Below are positions 9,671 through 22,164 of a stretch of 29,711 bases of DNA, piece after piece (the stretch's first letter is position 1; each line of letters opens with the position of its first letter). The stretch covers positions 1 through 29,711 of the forward strand of contig CAXKVV010001060.1 of assembly GCA_964058805.1 (NCBI GenBank), written 5' to 3'. The notes beneath the pieces are model-generated. The model worked only from the letters and a program-made list of their open reading frames with translations, searched no databases and was not told the origin of the DNA. This stretch comes from Schoenoplectus triqueter (taxonomy: Eukaryota; Streptophyta; Magnoliopsida; Poales; Cyperaceae). A program made the position numbers and the translations under genes.

Positions 9671-10614
9671 AGGGGTCTCAATGGTCGGATTATATTATTT
9701 TATTATTTTTTTAGTCTGATTAAATTTGAGTCAAAAAATTTTGATCCATATCCGATCTGACGGGTCACAGGTCGACCCGACTCGATCCGTGTAAAATAAT
9801 TAAATATTTATTAATTATTTTTGTATAATTTTAAATAATAAAATATTAATTAATCTTAATTAGTGTATATTTAAGTTTTTTTAGTCCTAAATCACAAAAT
9901 TACTTAAAAAACATAATTAATCGGATCGGGTCGGGTTGACCCGAACCCGACCCGATTCGGATCAAAAAAATTAATCTCATATCCGATCTATTTATCTTTA
10001 AATCATGTTAGGTTCGAATAGGGCTGCAAGAAATATTCGAAGTTCGTAGTTCGTTCGTGTTCGATTCGAAAAAAGTTCGAAAAAAGTTCGTTCGATTCTA
10101 GTTCGAAATTAATTTCAAATCAAACTGATTCGATTCGAAATTATATCGAATCAAACTCAAACCATGGTGAGTTCGTTCGAAATGTGTTCGCGAACTATTT
10201 TTGTTTGAATTTATATTAATTATTTGATTGTTTGAGACTTTGAGTAGTATGAATTTATATAAAATTTATTATTTTTTGTTGAATGAACTTTTAGTTTTGT
10301 ATGAATTTATATTAAATTGACATTTTTATATTTTATTCTGTTATTTTGATATGAATTGTGGAATTTGTTCACCTAATAATTTTATTTCAAACTATTTACG
10401 AATCAAATCAAACAGTTCGAATATTTAACGAATCAAATTTCAAACAATGGTTTGAGTTCGAAACTGCCTATCTATTTCAAATCAAACTAGTTCGAAATAG
10501 ATTTCAAATCAAACTCAAACACAAGTCAGTTCGTTCGTGTTCGATTCGTTTGCAGCCCTAGGTTCGAATCGGGTAGGATTCATCTGTCGGGTCGGATCGA
10601 TAATTGACATGACG
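9671..10614 (-). mobile_element. Foldback family A, copy 3, split by a nested hAT element
   Basis: It begins AGGGGTCTCAAT and ends near AATTGACATGACG, in inverted orientation to copies 1 and 2. A perfect 9-bp target duplication, GTGAGAGGT, flanks it (9662-9670 and 10615-10623), which supports a Mutator-like mechanism. The body carries GACGGGTCACAGGTCGACCCG, the AT-rich family centre, and GGGTTGACCCGAACCCGACC. The element is interrupted at 10019-10560 by another element; without that and its duplication it is about 394 bp. No transposase is encoded. Confidence 0.85.
10019..10560. mobile_element. Nested hAT-type miniature element with 8-bp target duplication
   Basis: The ends are TAGGGCTGCAA and its exact reverse complement TTGCAGCCCTA (11-bp terminal inverted repeats). 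They are flanked by a perfect 8-bp duplication, GGTTCGAA, at 10011-10018 and 10561-10568. An 8-bp duplication and TAGGG-like ends match what is known of hAT elements. Subterminal regions on both sides are full of GTTCGATTCGAA and TTCGAAATT words, and the centre is AT-rich. It is 542 bp and non-autonomous; the 67-codon frame at 10358-10561 runs into the terminus and is not a gene. It lies inside family A copy 3, so it inserted later. Confidence 0.92.
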
Positions 10615-10623
10615 GTGAGAGGT

Positions 10624-11197
10624 CAGTTATGCAAATAAGATATAGCCTTAAATTTATATAACAAGGCTATTATGGCACGTCTTCAAATTGTCCTGTTCAT
10701 CATATACGGAATACTAACTTCAATTAATCAACACAAAAGATTACTATTGATTAGACCGTTTTTTTTTCTCTCCGATGAGTTCATTTCTTAAATGAGAATT
10801 TAACGGAGATATGTGTTGATACTGACTCTATCGTTAATTTAACGGAGATATATGCATGTTCATAGTTTTATTATACAACTTATTATTTATGCCGTACTTT
10901 ATTATTTTATATAAATAGTACTATATGAATAATAATTCATTTAAGAGGAACAATAAAAATATTGTACAGAATTAGCTGCATAATAAAATTGTTAATATGC
11001 ATAATAGTTCATTTAACATGAGTATTAAAGTTAACAAGAATATCTATATATCATCTCCCATTCATAAATTTTGATCAACTAATGTACTTAATCATAAGTT
11101 ATTTTCAATCAGATTTAGTATTGTCGCGGATTCACAATATTTTCAATCCGTAACAAATTAATGAAGATAAAAAAATATCATTTATTAATCCGAAATT
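10624..11197. other. AT-rich spacer, no gene
   Basis: No gene is supported. ATTTAACGGAGATAT occurs twice (about 10798 and 10836), a short local repeat. The rest is AT-rich and featureless. Confidence 0.55.
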
Positions 11198-11589
11198 TAT
11201 ATATACACTAATTATTTCATTTAATAATATAAATAATTAAATTACTAATAATAATAATCAAAAAGATAAAATTTTAATACTTAGAATGACAATACATCAC
11301 TGACACTGACACTGTACAAACACTCCTCCCTTTGATATCCTTTTTTTTTTTTACTTTTCAAAAAAAAAATATAGCAGGGAGCACTGGTAGCTGCTACGAT
11401 GACATTGGGAAAACAACAACTCCATTTGCATATCCATCTAACAAATGCAAAGTATTAAAAAAATATATCACTACCATTAATATTCTATCATTTTTAGTAC
11501 TAAATTTTATTTTTTCATTATTAGTATTAATAATTAACTAATAATTTGATTATTTATATTATTAAATAAAATAATTAGTGTTATATATA
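11198..11589. mobile_element. Foldback miniature element
   Basis: The left arm (11198-11290) pairs with the right arm (about 11480-11589). Shared blocks read on the left are TATATATACACTAATTATTT, ATTTAATAATATAAATAAT, AAATTACTAATAATAAT and AAAATTTTAATAC. The unpaired centre is less AT-rich (GGGAGCACTGGTAGCTGCTACG) and also holds long T and A runs. A 69-codon frame at 11332-11541 starts in the poly-T run and lies across the arm, so it is not a gene. No target duplication found. Confidence 0.65.
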
Positions 11590-12399
11590 CTAGGCTTGCT
11601 GGTAGTGCCTTGGACTTTACCTCAAAGAAGGTATATTAATTAAAAAAAATTGTATTTTAAAAAGAATATAAGTGTACCAAATTAATTTTATATATATTTT
11701 TTTGAAATATTAAAGATTTGTATAACTATACAAATGTAACTAACCGCATGGTGCTTATACATAAAGAACACAAAATGATTGGTCTCATTTAAAAATTAAA
11801 TTGCTCCTTAAGTATATGAAATACATCTCTTTTTAGTTAGGAGAGAAATTAAAAGTACTTGAGTCATTTGAACAATAAAATAAAACTAGAAGAGAGAAAT
11901 AAATCGAAGAAATAGTAGATATGACAAAGCGGCCTGTTTTAAAAACATGAAGATTTAACTTTTATGTATCAATAGGGTTGCTTTCCGAGCTTCATCCCGG
12001 CAAAAATAATTTATTATTATTTTTTAAAATATATATAATTCAGTAAGACAAAATTTACATATAAGAGATAGGTATTGAAATATTTAAGGCGTATACAAAA
12101 TATAAATAAAGATGTATATAATAATGGTGACATACATCGGACAAACACTTATTTTTAATGAGTTGAGACAAAAGGAGGGGATCCGTTTAAAAATTAAATT
12201 TCTCATGAGTTATATCGGACAAACGCCTTTTTTTAATAAAGACTTGAAGAGATATTTTGAAATATATAAGCCATCCGATTAAATATAAAAGAGGAGAAGG
12301 AAATAAAATCCAATGGATAATATAGTATAAAAAATACATGTAACAATAACTTACAATAAAAATATAATATACTCATATACTGTACTAACGATTAAATAA
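11590..12399. other. AT-rich spacer with short local duplications
   Basis: No gene seen. ATCGGACAAAC recurs at 12136 and 12214 in similar surroundings (78 bp apart). TTTAAAAATTAAATT recurs at about 11789 and 12186. These suggest an old, degraded local repeat. Confidence 0.5.
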
Positions 12400-13184
12400 A
12401 GCTCTTCAAGCTTCAAACCATAGTGCCGTGCGCCATATATTCAAGAAATCTTTCTTTTTCCAAATGGAAGAGAAGCCAACGTGGACACACTCCACACGCC
12501 TCTCCTCTGAGTCCTCTCAAGGAAAAGCTATAGTGACAGGAGGCTAGAAGAAAACTACCCTGGTCACAAACTTACAAACATAGAGAGTCCACCAGATATC
12601 TCATCTCATCTCAATCAATCATTTTATTTTATTTTTATGATTACCATTGTCAATTGGATGGCTTATTGGCATTCCAAACCGTTCTTTATTCTTGGTTGCA
12701 ATACATTAACTTGACTAATTACGTGCTGGCCAAATGTAACCAATTTCAATAACCCTGATCTGATTCTGAATTCTGATCCAATCCCAAAAGAAATTCCACC
12801 TGGCTCGAACTAGAAAGAACTAGACCATCCGTTTGATAAAGCTGGGTCTGTCAAATCACCTTCCGATCGATCAGATTTGTTTCTTGTATAAGTGGGATGA
12901 AGGTCACCTCGGATTTGGTAAAACAAATCAAACATTTATTTCATATATACATGTTATTGGGTGCTTGTTTAAGTCCGGTCATGTTGATTAAGAATTGATT
13001 CTACATCTGTTCTGAACCCAATTTGTCAGTTTTGGTCCTAGCAAGTATGTTTGGGTCGGACGATAATTATATATCGATTTCTTCTTTGCTTGAATTTTGG
13101 GCCAACAACTACAGCCTAGGGGCATTCAGCTGCCACAGTTGTTTTCGTTTAAATATAGCTACTACACCCGGCGTAGATATTTAA
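12400..13184. other. Higher-complexity, less AT-rich segment, possible single-copy sequence
   Basis: This stretch is less repetitive than anything around it and contains CT-rich tracts (CTCTCCTCTGAGTCCTCTC, CATCTCATCTCAATC) and an ACGTGG motif near 12480. Such composition is seen in plant promoters and 5' untranslated regions. However, no coding frame follows on either strand: the best frames are about 25 codons. It may be a conserved noncoding piece, an untranslated exon or an old gene fragment. I cannot decide. Confidence 0.35.
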
Positions 13185-13345
13185 AACGTTATGTAATTTA
13201 TAATGGTTCTAATTTAACGATATTTGATGGACTATCAAATGATAATAAAATTATATAAAATTTGAATCATCATCTATTTATAAGTAGAGAAGCATATTTA
13301 TATTTTTTTCTATTTTTTTCTATTTTTTGTATTTATATGAAAACT
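13185..13345 (+). repeat. Fragment related to the 6747-7240 element
   Basis: AATTTAACGATATTTGATGGACTATCAAATGATAATAAAATTATATAAAATTT here matches the 7045-7110 region (TTAAATTTGATAATC, GATGAACTATCAAA, ATTGCATAAAATTTAAC) in the same orientation. It then continues into a T-rich run (TATTTTTTTC repeated). It lacks the outer arms, so it is a truncated or decayed copy. Confidence 0.5.
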
Positions 13346-14282
13346 CATTGTTAAAATTGTTAAAATTGTTAAAATAACTATTGTCAAATGACCCCTTTCC
13401 TTTAAAATAATACACTAATACAAAATATACTTTTGTAATTTTGATATGTACTAAAACAGATATATTCGTATCTGAGCGCATTTCAACATGTTTATATATG
13501 TCATATGTTTACTAGACATTTGATTGTATCGTATCATGCCCGGTGCGTATGTCGTCTAGCATGACGCTTCTAAATATTCGACACTTGCAAGCATATAACA
13601 TATATTTATGTTTTATTTATGTTTTTTTTCTGAACACGCACATCATGTCGGGTTTACATACATGGACAAAACTAGAATCGAAGAATAGAGGGTTGCAAAA
13701 TTATTGATAGGATCATCAGAAAATTGAAGGTCAAAATACTAAAAAAATTATATTTTATTATTAAAATTATTTAATAACTACTTAATTTAATTAACTTTTT
13801 TTAGAAGATGAGGGGTCTATGCTAGTCCACCCCTCCTTTTGTCCCTGTTCACTTATAGTGGCAACCACATTTTGCATGGAAGCACTTGATCTCCCTCTTT
13901 GGGAAAGTTAATTTGCTAAGTATACTCTTCTAAATTATATTTTTTTTAATCAATTTTAATATAAAGGAAAATATATACCTCAATTGTATGTTATTTTAAA
14001 AATATAATTCAAACTACATTTTAGTAAAAAAATATAAAAATATATTTTTAATTATCCCATACCGTGAAATTTTGCCCCATCCCGTATTTTGCCCTGCGCT
14101 GTTCACGTACCATGTGATTTTGTTAATACAGTACCTATCATCCATATCTAATTTCTTGGTTCACGTAAGGAACGATGGGCCGAATTTATCCATATTTTAA
14201 GTATTAAGAGAAGGGTCGCTGTATCCAGCGCGTGTTGTCTCTTGATCTTAAATGGTTCCGATATTCATAAGTACAAACTACA
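13346..14282. other. Spacer, no gene
   Basis: A (TTGTTAAAA)3 minisatellite lies at about 13348-13376. The 13490-13680 stretch is somewhat richer in CG dinucleotides (GCCCGGTGCGTATGTCGTC) but shows no frame or ends. The remainder is AT-rich. Confidence 0.5.
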
Positions 14283-14697
14283 GAGCCCCTTCACAGTTTA
14301 ACTTAGCTTAAAAAGATATTTAATAATTTCTAAATTTTTATTTATAAGTCTCAATAAAAAATTTATATCAAATTTTTATGTAATATAATTTTTTAGAGAT
14401 TTTTTAAGTATTTATTTTGGATTTTTTTAAAGTGGCTTATTTTCATATGTAAAGATTGATTATTTATAATTATTTTAAATTTATATTAAAAATGTGAAAC
14501 AAATAAAATAAAAAATAATAATTTTTTATGCCATAAAATTTTAAATAAAGAATTTCTTAAGAGAGGGAAACTCAAAAAAAAAAATTATATCGTATAAAAA
14601 TTTAATATAAATAATTTATTAAGAGAGAAAAATCATAATTTAAAGATGATTATGTACCCCTTTGAATTAAGAGCACAGAGGGACCTGTGCTCTTATA
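14283..14697. mobile_element. Foldback miniature element
   Basis: The left half (14290-14415) aligns with the reverse complement of the right half (14530-14665). Shared blocks are TATATCAAATTTTTAT.TAATATAATTTTTT and TAAGTATTTATTT, with A-run length differences. A perfect 11-bp hairpin closes the right end (14668-14695). Terminal sequences are CAGAGCCCCTTCAC on the left and GAGCACAGAGGGACC on the right; they are only partly related, so the borders are approximate. No coding capacity. Confidence 0.5.
14668..14695. repeat. Perfect 11-bp hairpin
   Basis: TAAGAGCACAG (14668-14678) pairs with CTGTGCTCTTA (14685-14695) around AGGGAC. It lies at the right end of the 14283-14697 foldback element. Confidence 0.85.
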
Positions 14698-15318
14698 ATC
14701 TCGCTAATCTTATTCTAATTATTACTTTCCTTCTACTATAAGTAATTAAACTTTTTTCTCATTTACTTGTAATTGGATTTAAAATTTAATGACTAATAAC
14801 AGATAAATAATGTTGTTGGTTGAATAAATGTACAATCTTGTATCATTTCAGTTGGATTTTGATCTTCATCTCATTATTTCGAGTCGATTTAATCAAATTT
14901 TACATAACGCAAACTTTTACCGGACCTTTTTTTTTACAAAATTATTAGGACAGATGATCAGGACAAATTTTGTCGGACTAAATCCGATGACATTGGAACT
15001 AACCTGCCTGATATGATATTTTTAACTCATTCGATTCAACATACAACTAAATTTGTTCCAAATATCATTCGGTACTCTTACTTAATTGTAGCAATTTCAA
15101 TGATGAAAAATGGTAATGTGTACATTCAGTACAGAATGTCACCTATTTTAAATTAATTTAAACATTTTAATGTTGATCATCTCCTTGCTAAAAAATCAAA
15201 TAAATATTCTGCCCTTTTATTCAAAATAAAATGATTATTTTTATCCAATAGAAAATTCAGGAAGAATACTCAACATCCAATACATAATGTTAAAAAAAAA
15301 CTCTAATGGCCATTCAGA
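14698..15318. other. Spacer on the left flank of the satellite array
   Basis: No gene. A 62-codon frame at 14828-15016 shows no domain. The segment 15290-15318 (A-run, then CTCTAATGGCCATTCAGAG) is unrelated to the satellite and marks the left junction. No target duplication matches the right junction near 26877. Confidence 0.6.
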
Positions 15319-17420
15319 GTTATATTAATTTATAATAAATTATGTATAATTATGCGGTTAAAAATATTAACAAACTCAAACAACTTGTTTAGACAACTGT
15401 TTTTAAAGCCTACTACTTATGTTTTGTTCAAAATTAGTGTTGTAGAATATTCATATTGAAGTGTTAATTAGATAATCTTTTAATAGGCATAATTAGGTGT
15501 GATTACTTAAATTTTCACTAAATTATGTGTAGTTATTCGGCCAAAATTTTTGAAATACTCAAATAACTTTTCCAAATAGCTGTTTCTAATGCATCTTACT
15601 TATGTTTTGCGAGAAAATAGAGTTGTAGAATATCCATATCGAAGTGTTAATTAAACGATCTTATAATAGGCATAATTAGGAATAATTATATTAATTTGCA
15701 CGAAACTATGTGTATTTATGGGGTCAATGTTCTTCAAAAAAAGTTAAATTGGATAATCTTCTAATAAGCATGATATGGAGAAATTAAATAAATTTTCATG
15801 AAATTATAAGTAGTTATGAGACAATAAATTTTGAAAATCTTAAACAACTTGTTTAAACAGCAGTTTTAAATGTATCTTAGTTACATTTTATGGAAAATTA
15901 CAGTAATAGAATATTCATATCAGAGTGTTAATTGGATAATTATATAATAAACATAATTAGTAGTAATTATATTAATTTGCGCGAAGTTATTTGTAGGTAT
16001 GGAACAAAAAAATTTAAAAACTCGAACAACTTGTTTAAAAATTTAATGCATCTTTCATATTTTATATGCAAAATTCGTATCGTAGAATGTTCATATCGAA
16101 GTGTTAACTGTATAATCTTCTAATAGCCATAATTACTAGTAATTATATTAATTTTGATGAAATTATTTATCGTTATGAGGCAATAAATATTGAAAATCTG
16201 AAACAACATGTTTAAACAGCAATTTCTAATGTATTTACTTATGTTTTATGTAAAATTAGTGTCCAATGATATTCATATTGAAGTGTTAATTCGACAATCT
16301 TATAATAGACATAGTTAGGAGTAATTATATTAATTCGCTCGAAATTATGTGTAGTTTTCATGTAAAAAATGTGAAAAATCTTACACAACTTGTTTAAAAA
16401 ACTGTTTTGAACGCATCTTACTTATATTTTGTGCAAAATTAGCGTCATAGAATATTCATATCTAAGTTTTACTCCCACAATCATATAATAGGCATAATTA
16501 GGAGAAATTGTATAAATTTTCAAGAAATTACATGTAGGTAATGCGGCCAACAATTTTCAAAAACTCAAACAACTTGCTTAAACGGCCGTTTTTAATGAAT
16601 CCTACTAATGTCCTGTGCAAAATTAGTGTCGTACAATGTTAATATCGAAGTGTTAATTGACTAATATTTTAATGGGCATAATTAGGAGTAATAATATTAA
16701 TTTTTATGAAATTATGTATAGTCACGAGGCAAAAAATGTTAAAAATCTTAAACAACTTGTTTAAACAGCAGTTTCTAATGCATATCACTTATGTTTTGAG
16801 AAAAAAATAGTGCCCTAATATATTTGTTTTGGTGTGTTAACTGAATAATCTTATAACCTACCATAATTTTGAGTAATTATATTAATTTGCACCAAAATAT
16901 GTGTAGTTATGCGGACAAAAAATTTCATAAAAGCAAACAACTTGTTTCAACAGCAGTTTTTAACGCATCTTACTTATGTTTTGTGCGATTTTAGCATTAT
17001 AGAATATTCATATCGATGATTTTATTGGATAATTTTATAATAAGCATAATCAGGAGTAATTGTATTAATTTGCGCGAAATTATATGTAGTTGTGCGGAAT
17101 GTTTTTCGAAAAGCTCAAACAACATGCTTAAATTGCGGTTTTTAATGCATCTTACTTATATTTTACGCAAAATTAGCGTTGTAGAATATTCATATCAAAT
17201 TTTTAATTGAATAATCTTATAATAGGCATATTTTGGAGTAATTATATTAATTTATAACAAATTTTGTGTAGTTATGCAGTCAAAAAATTTGAAAAACTCA
17301 AATAACTTGTTTAAACAGCTGTTTTTAGTGCTTCTTACTTATGTTTTGTGCAAAATTAGTGCCGTAGAATATTTATATCGAAGTTTTAATTAGAATCATA
17401 TAATAGGCATGATTAGGAGT
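15319..17420 (+). repeat. HOR unit 1 (diverged, with 270-bp internal deletion)
   Basis: Collinear with unit 2 but 270 bp shorter. Near 15740-15748 monomer 3 is joined directly to the last bases of monomer 4, leaving a hybrid monomer of about 98 bp (15669-15766). The left edge begins about 15 bp inside monomer 1. This unit carries many private substitutions and several variants missing from units 2-4. Confidence 0.9.
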
Positions 17421-19792
17421 AATTATATTAATTTATAATAAATTATTTATAATTATGCGGCCTAAAATATTAACAAACTCAAACAACTTGTTTAGACAAC
17501 CGTTTTTAAAGCCCACTACTAATGTTTCGTTCAAAATTAGTGTTGTAGAATGTTCATATTGAAGTGTTAATTAGATAATCTTTTAATAGGCATAATTAGG
17601 TGTGATTACTTTAATTTTCACTAAATTATGCGTAGTTATTCGGCCAAAATTTTTGAAATACTCAAATAACTTTTCCAAATAGCTGTTTCTAATGCATCTT
17701 ACTTGTGTTTTGGGAGAAAATAGAGTCGTAGAATATCCATATCGAAGTGTTAATTGAACGATCTTATAATAGGCATAATTAGGAGTAATTATATTAATTT
17801 GCACGAAACTATGTGTATTTATGGGGCCAATGTTTTTCAAAAAAGTCAAACAATTTGTTTAAACAGCAGTTTTTAATGCATCTTACTTATGTTTTGTGCC
17901 AAGTTAGCGTCATAGAGTATTCATATCCAATTTTTAGTTAGATAATCTTATAATAGGCATAATTGGAGTAATTATATTAATTCGGACGAAATTATATGTA
18001 GTTATGCGGCAAAAAGTTTGAGAAACCCAATCAACTAGTTTAAATTATTGTTTTTTTAATGCATCTTACTTATGTTTTGTGCAAACTTAGTGTCGTGGAA
18101 TACTCATATCGAAGTATTAATTGGATAATCTTCTAATAGGCATGTTATGGAGTAATTATATAAAGTTTCATGAAATTATAAGTTGTTATGAGACTATAAA
18201 TTTTGAAAATCTTAAACAACTTGTTTAAACAGCAGTTTTAAATGTATCTTAGTTATGTTTGAAGGAAAATTACTGTAATAGAATATTCATATCAGAGTGT
18301 TAATTGGATAATTATATAATAGACATAATTAGTAGTAATTATATTAATTTGCGCGAAGTTATGTGTAGGTATGGAACAAAAAATTTTAAAAACTCGAACA
18401 ACTTGTTTAAAAATTTAATGCATCTTACTTATTTTATATGCAAAATTCGTATCGTAGAATGTTCATATCGAAGTGTTACCTGGATAATCTTCTAATAGGC
18501 ATAATCACTAGTAATTATATTAATTTTGATGAAATTATTTATCGTTATGAGGCAATAAATATTGAAAATATGAAACAACATGTTTAAACAGCAATTTCTA
18601 ATGTATTTACTTATGTTTTATGTAAAATTAGTGTCCAATGATATTCATATTGAAGTGTTAATTCGACAATCTTATAATAGACATAGTTAGGAGTAATTAT
18701 ATTAATTCGCTCGAAATTATGTGCAGTTTTCATGTAAAAAATGTGGAAAATCTTACACATCTTGTTTAAAAAACTGTTTTGAACGCATCTTACTTATATT
18801 TTGTGCAAAATTAGCGTCATAGAATATTCATATCTAAGTTTTACTCCCACAATCATATAATAGGCATAATTAGGAGAAATTGTATAAATTTTCAAGAAAT
18901 TACATGTAGGTAATGCGGCCAACAATTTTCAAAAACTCAAACAACTTGCTTAAAAGGCCGTTTTTAATGAATCCTACTGATGTCCTGTGCAAAATTAGTG
19001 TCGTACAATGTTAATATCGAAGTGTTAATTGACTAATATTTTAGTGGGCATAATTAGGAGTAATAATATTAGTTTTTACGAAATTATGTATAGTCACGAG
19101 GCAAAAAATGTTAAAAATCTTAAACAACTTGTTTAAACAGCAGTTTCTAATGCATATCACTTATGTTTTGAGAAACAAATAGTGCCCTAATATATTTATT
19201 TTGGTGTGTTAACTGAATAATCTTATAACCTACCATAATTTTGAGTAATTATTTTAATTTGCACCAAAATATGTGTAGTTACGCGGACAAAAAGTTTCAT
19301 AAAGGCAAACAACTTGTTTAAACAGCAGTTTTTAACGCATCTTACTTATGTTTTGTGCGATTTTAGCATTATAGAATATTCATATCGATGATTTTATTGG
19401 ATAATTTTATAATAAGCGTAATCAGGAGTAATTGTATTAATTTGCACGAAATTATATGTAGTTGTGCGGAATGTTTTTCGAAAAGCTCAAACAACTTGTT
19501 TAAATTGCGGTTTTTAATGCATCTTACTTATATTTTACGCAAAATTAGCGTTGTAGAATATTCATATCGAATTTTTAATTGAAGAATCTTATAATAGGCA
19601 TATGTTGGAGTAATTATATTAATTTATAACAAATTTTGTGTAGCTATGCAGTCAAATAATTTGAAAAACTCAAATAACTTGTTTAAACAGCTGTTTTTAG
19701 TGCTTCTTACTTATGTTTTGTGCAAAATTAGTGTCGTAGAATATTTATATCGAAGTTTTAATTAGAATCATATAATAGGCATGATTAGGAGT
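17421..19792 (+). repeat. HOR unit 2 (complete, 2372 bp)
   Basis: Complete set of thirteen monomers. Private or partly shared variants include AAAATATGAAAC in monomer 7, and ATATGTTGG with CAAATAATTT in monomer 13 (shared with unit 4 only). It differs from unit 3 at about ten positions by eye. Confidence 0.95.
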
Positions 19793-22164
19793 AATTATAT
19801 TAATTTATAATAAATTATTTATAATTATGCGGCCAAAAATATTAACAAACTCAAACAACTTGTTTAGACAACCGTTTTTAAAGCCTACTACTAATGTTTC
19901 GTTCAAAATTAGTGTTGTAGAATGTTCATATTGAAGTGTTAATTAGATAATCTTTTAATAGGCATAATTAGGTGTGATTACTTTAATTTTCACTAAATTA
20001 TGCGTAGTTATTCGGCCAAAATTTTTGAAATACTCAAATAACTTTTCCAAATAGCTGTTTCTAATGCATCTTACTTGTGTTTTGGGAGAAAATAGAGTCG
20101 TAGAATATCCATATCGAAGTGTTAATTGAACGATCTTATAATAGGCATAATTAGGAGCAATTATATTAATTTGCACGAAACTATGTGTATTTATGGGGCC
20201 AATGTTTTTCAAAAAAGTCAAACAATTTGTTTAAACAGCAGTTTTTAATGCATCTTACTTATGTTTTGTGCCAAGTTAGCGTCATAGAGTATTCATATCC
20301 AATTTTTAGTTAGATAATCTTATAATAGGCATAATTGGAGTAATTATATTAATTCGGACGAAATTATATGTAGTTATGCGGCAAAAAGTTTGAGAAACCC
20401 AATCAACTAGTTTAAATTATTGTTTTTTTAATGCATCTTACTTATGTTTTGTGCAAACTTAGTGTCGTGGAATACTCATATCGAAGTATTAATTGGATAA
20501 TCTTCTAATAGGCATGTTATGGAGTAATTATATAAAGTTTCATGAAATTATAAGTTGTTATGAGACTATAAATTTTGAAAATCTTAAACAACTTGTTTAA
20601 ACAGCAGTTTTAAATGTATCTTAGTTATGTTTGAAGGAAAATTACTGTAATAGAATATTCATATCAGAGTGTTAATTGGATAATTATATAATAGACATAA
20701 TTAGTAGTAATTATATTAATTTGCGCGAAGTTATGTGTAGGTATGGAACAAAAAATTTTAAAAACTCGAACAACTTGTTTAAAAATTTAATGCATCTTAC
20801 TTATTTTATATGCAAAATTCGTATCGTAGAATGTTCATATCGAAGTGTTACCTGGATAATCTTCTAATAGGCATAATCACTAGTAATTATATTAATTTTG
20901 ATGAAATTATTTATCGTTATGAGGCAATAAATATTGAAAATCTGAAACAACATGTTTAAACAGCAATTTCTAATGTATTTACTTATGTTTTATGTAAAAT
21001 TAGTGTCCAATGATATTCATATTGAAGTGTTAATTCGACAATCTTATAATAGACATAGTTAGGAGTAATTATATTAATTCGCTCGAAATTATGTGCAGTT
21101 TTCATGTAAAAAATGTGGAAAATCTTACACAACTTGTTTAAAAAACTGTTTTGAACGCATCTTACTTATATTTTGTGCAAAATTAGCGTCATAGAATATT
21201 CATATCTAAGTTTTACTCCCACAATCATATAATAGGCATAATTAGGAGAAATTGTATAAATTTTCAAGAAATTACATGTAGGTAATGCGGCCAACAATTT
21301 TCAAAAACTCAAACAACTTGCTTAAAAGGCCGTTTTTAATGAATCCTACTGATGTCCTGTGCAAAATTAGTGTCGTACAATGTTAATATCGAAGTGTTAA
21401 TTGACTAATATTTTAGTGGGCATAATTAGGAGTAATAATATTAGTTTTTACGAAATTATGTATAGTCACGAGGCAAAAAATGTTAAAAATCTTAAACAAC
21501 TTGTTTAAACAGCAGTTTCTAATGCATATCACTTATGTTTTGAGAAACAAATAGTGCCCTAATATATTTATTTTGGTGTGTTAACTGAATAATCTTATAA
21601 CCTACCATAATTTTGAGTAATTATATTAATTTGCTCCAAAATATGTGTAGTTACGCGGACAAAAAGTTTCATAAAGGCAAACAACTTGTTTAAACAGCAG
21701 TTTTTAACGCATCTTACTTATGTTTTGTGCGATTTTAGCATTATAGAATATTCATATCGATGATTTTATTGGATAATTTTATAATAAGCGTAATCAGGAG
21801 TAATTGTATTAATTTGCACGAAATTATATGTAGTTGTGCGGAATGTTTTTCGAAAAGCTCAAACAACTTGTTTAAATTGCGGTTTTTAATGCATCTTACT
21901 TATATTTTACGCAAAATTAGCGTTGTAGAATATTCATATCGAATTTTTAATTGAAGAATCTTATAATAGGCATATTTTGGAGTAATTATATTAATTTATA
22001 ACAAATTTTGTGTAGCTATGCAGTCAAAAAATTTGAAAAACTCAAATAACTTGTTTAAACAGCTGTTTTTAGTGCTTCTTACTTATGTTTTGTGCAAAAT
22101 TAGTGTCGTAGAATATTTATATCGAAGTTTTAATTAGAATCATATAATAGGCATGATTAGGAGT
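19793..22164 (+). repeat. HOR unit 3 (complete, 2372 bp)
   Basis: Complete and in exact register (+2372 from unit 2). It shares GTTACCTGG at the monomer 6/7 boundary with unit 2 but has ATATTTTGG and CAAAAAATTT in monomer 13, unlike units 2 and 4. TTGCTCC in monomer 11 is private. Confidence 0.95.

Noticed and set aside
10358..10561. 67-codon open frame
   Set aside because: It lies wholly inside the hAT-type miniature element and ends at its terminal repeat; such elements do not encode proteins.
14668..14695. Hairpin as a transcription terminator
   Set aside because: It sits at the end of a foldback element in plant-type DNA, where intrinsic hairpin terminators of bacterial kind are not expected, and no gene precedes it.
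17583..17849. 88-codon minus-strand open frame, repeated in every HOR unit (also 19955-20221, 22327-22593, 24699-24965)
   Set aside because: It spans two satellite monomers and its translation contains the same motif twice because the DNA is a tandem repeat. Conservation follows that of the whole array, so it is no evidence for coding.
18304..18495. 63- and 64-codon plus-strand frames repeated once per unit
   Set aside because: They are the satellite read through at fixed positions, AT-rich and without domain, and no more conserved than the noncoding monomer parts.
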